Origin: CAYXVB01 sp964467785
GTDB taxonomy: Bacteria > Bdellovibrionota > UBA1018
DNA: 7,570 nt
Direction: 5' to 3'
NCBI GenBank assembly: GCA_964467785.1
Contig: CAYXVB010000178.1
Location: 1-7,570 of the forward strand
Numbering within the stretch: the stretch's first letter is position 1; each line of letters opens with the position of its first letter. Under the pieces are notes generated by a model that was not told the origin of the DNA, did not search any database, and saw only the letters and a program-made list of their open reading frames with translations. The position numbers and the translations under genes were made by a program. Shown here piece by piece: positions 6,976 through 7,570 of this stretch.

Positions 6976-7497
6976 ATGTCGAAAATATCGGTCATTCTGA
7001 TCTTCGTACTGATGAATCTGATAACAGCTCCAACTCATGCCTTGGCCTGGCACTTCGGCTCGGATCGGGAGGAGCTCGAAGCCCAGAACAATTATTCACT
7101 CTGCAGAGTGGGAAAGATCGGCACCAAGGAAAGCGAATGCACAAAGGCGAAAGACTGCGCGGTGAATTCCATGCTCGATTCCCCCTCAAGAGCTTTCGAT
7201 CAGTTCCTTCTCGATGAGGTGAACACGGCCTGCAAGTCAAAGCTCCAATCGGTCTACTCGCTTGTCGGCCTCGAATCCCGCCCCGCCTCCCGGTCAGCTC
7301 GGCAGGTCATGCTGGACCTAGAGGTCGCCAAGAATTACTCGCAATTTCAGGCCTTGGGCAAATCCACCTGCAATCATGCGCTTTCCTGCGCCCGATCCGC
7401 GCTTCGTTCGGACCAATCCGAACTGGTAATTCCCGTCCTTCAATACCAGGTGAACCAGGTCTGCGCGCCCGAGCGCGCGCACGATTGCACGCCTTGA
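6976..7497 (+). CDS. Exported eight-cysteine protein with an internal duplication; function unknown
   Basis: AGGAG at 6961-6965 lies ten bases before ATG 6976, which starts a textbook signal peptide (hydrophobic 4-17, ALA cleavage at 22-24). The frame is open further upstream, but that would bury the signal peptide and overlap the previous gene. The 173-residue product has eight cysteines, all after the cleavage site: 43, 55, 61, 86, 132, 138, 163 and 171. Two halves match. Each has NYS (39-41; 120-122), then C-x5-C-x24-C (55/61/86; 132/138/163), with Ala after the second Cys and VN four residues before the third. The even cysteine number and export suggest disulfide bonds in the periplasm or outside the cell. 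I do not recognise a family. The start codon lies 14 bases past the stop of the preceding exported-protein gene, implying co-transcription. Confidence 0.85.
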   Translation: MSKISVILIFVLMNLITAPTHALAWHFGSDREELEAQNNYSLCRVGKIGTKESECTKAKDCAVNSMLDSPSRAFDQFLLDEVNTACKSKLQSVYSLVGLESRPASRSARQVMLDLEVAKNYSQFQALGKSTCNHALSCARSALRSDQSELVIPVLQYQVNQVCAPERAHDCTP

Positions 7498-7534
7498 ACG
7501 CGATCGACGGCCACATTGAAGAGTTTTAGGAGAT

Positions 7535-7570
7535 ATGGCCGGTTGGGCTAGGCTGCTTTTTGCTCTTCGG
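7535..7570 (+). CDS. Start of a possible third exported protein, cut by the window edge
   Basis: ATG 7535 begins MAGWARLLFALR, which looks like the start of a signal peptide or membrane segment, and the frame stays open to the edge. AGGAG at 7528-7532 is only two bases from the ATG, unusually close, so the start may be wrong. The gap from the previous gene is 37 bases, consistent with the same operon. Only 12 codons are visible. Confidence 0.35.
   Translation, partial: MAGWARLLFALR

Overview
The window looks like chromosomal DNA of a moderately GC-rich Gram-negative bacterium. It has a periplasmic lytic transglycosylase with a signal peptide, several other exported proteins, and a prs-pth-ychF housekeeping run that is typical of Proteobacteria and deltaproteobacterial/Bdellovibrionota-like lineages. 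The lineage is an inference from gene content and protein style; nothing in the sequence fixes it.

Layout. Positions 1-355 are AT-richer and hold no gene I can support. Positions 356-3585 (+) carry three closely packed genes: a small two-helix membrane protein ending in a HAMP domain, a cysteine-motif DUF1284 protein, and an Slt-type lytic transglycosylase whose start overlaps the DUF1284 stop. A strong rho-independent terminator at 3606-3640, oriented for the minus strand, sits between this group and the convergent housekeeping run. Positions 3690-6355 (-) read, in transcription order, prs (PRPP synthetase), pth (peptidyl-tRNA hydrolase) and ychF (ribosome-associated P-loop ATPase). The rplY/ctc gene that often sits between prs and pth is absent; only 24 bases separate them. 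A leader of about 130 nt with two short perfect hairpins and a consensus -10 box lies upstream of prs.

Positions 6586-7570 (+), divergent from prs, look like an accessory cluster of small exported proteins. The first gene is split by an apparent one-base frameshift at a TTTT tract, just after its signal peptide. The second encodes a 173-residue exported protein with eight cysteines and an internal duplication built on C-x5-C-x24-C. A third reading frame with a hydrophobic start runs off the right edge. This cluster is the least explained part of the window and the best candidate for something undescribed. The rest is well-known cell-wall and translation/nucleotide housekeeping.
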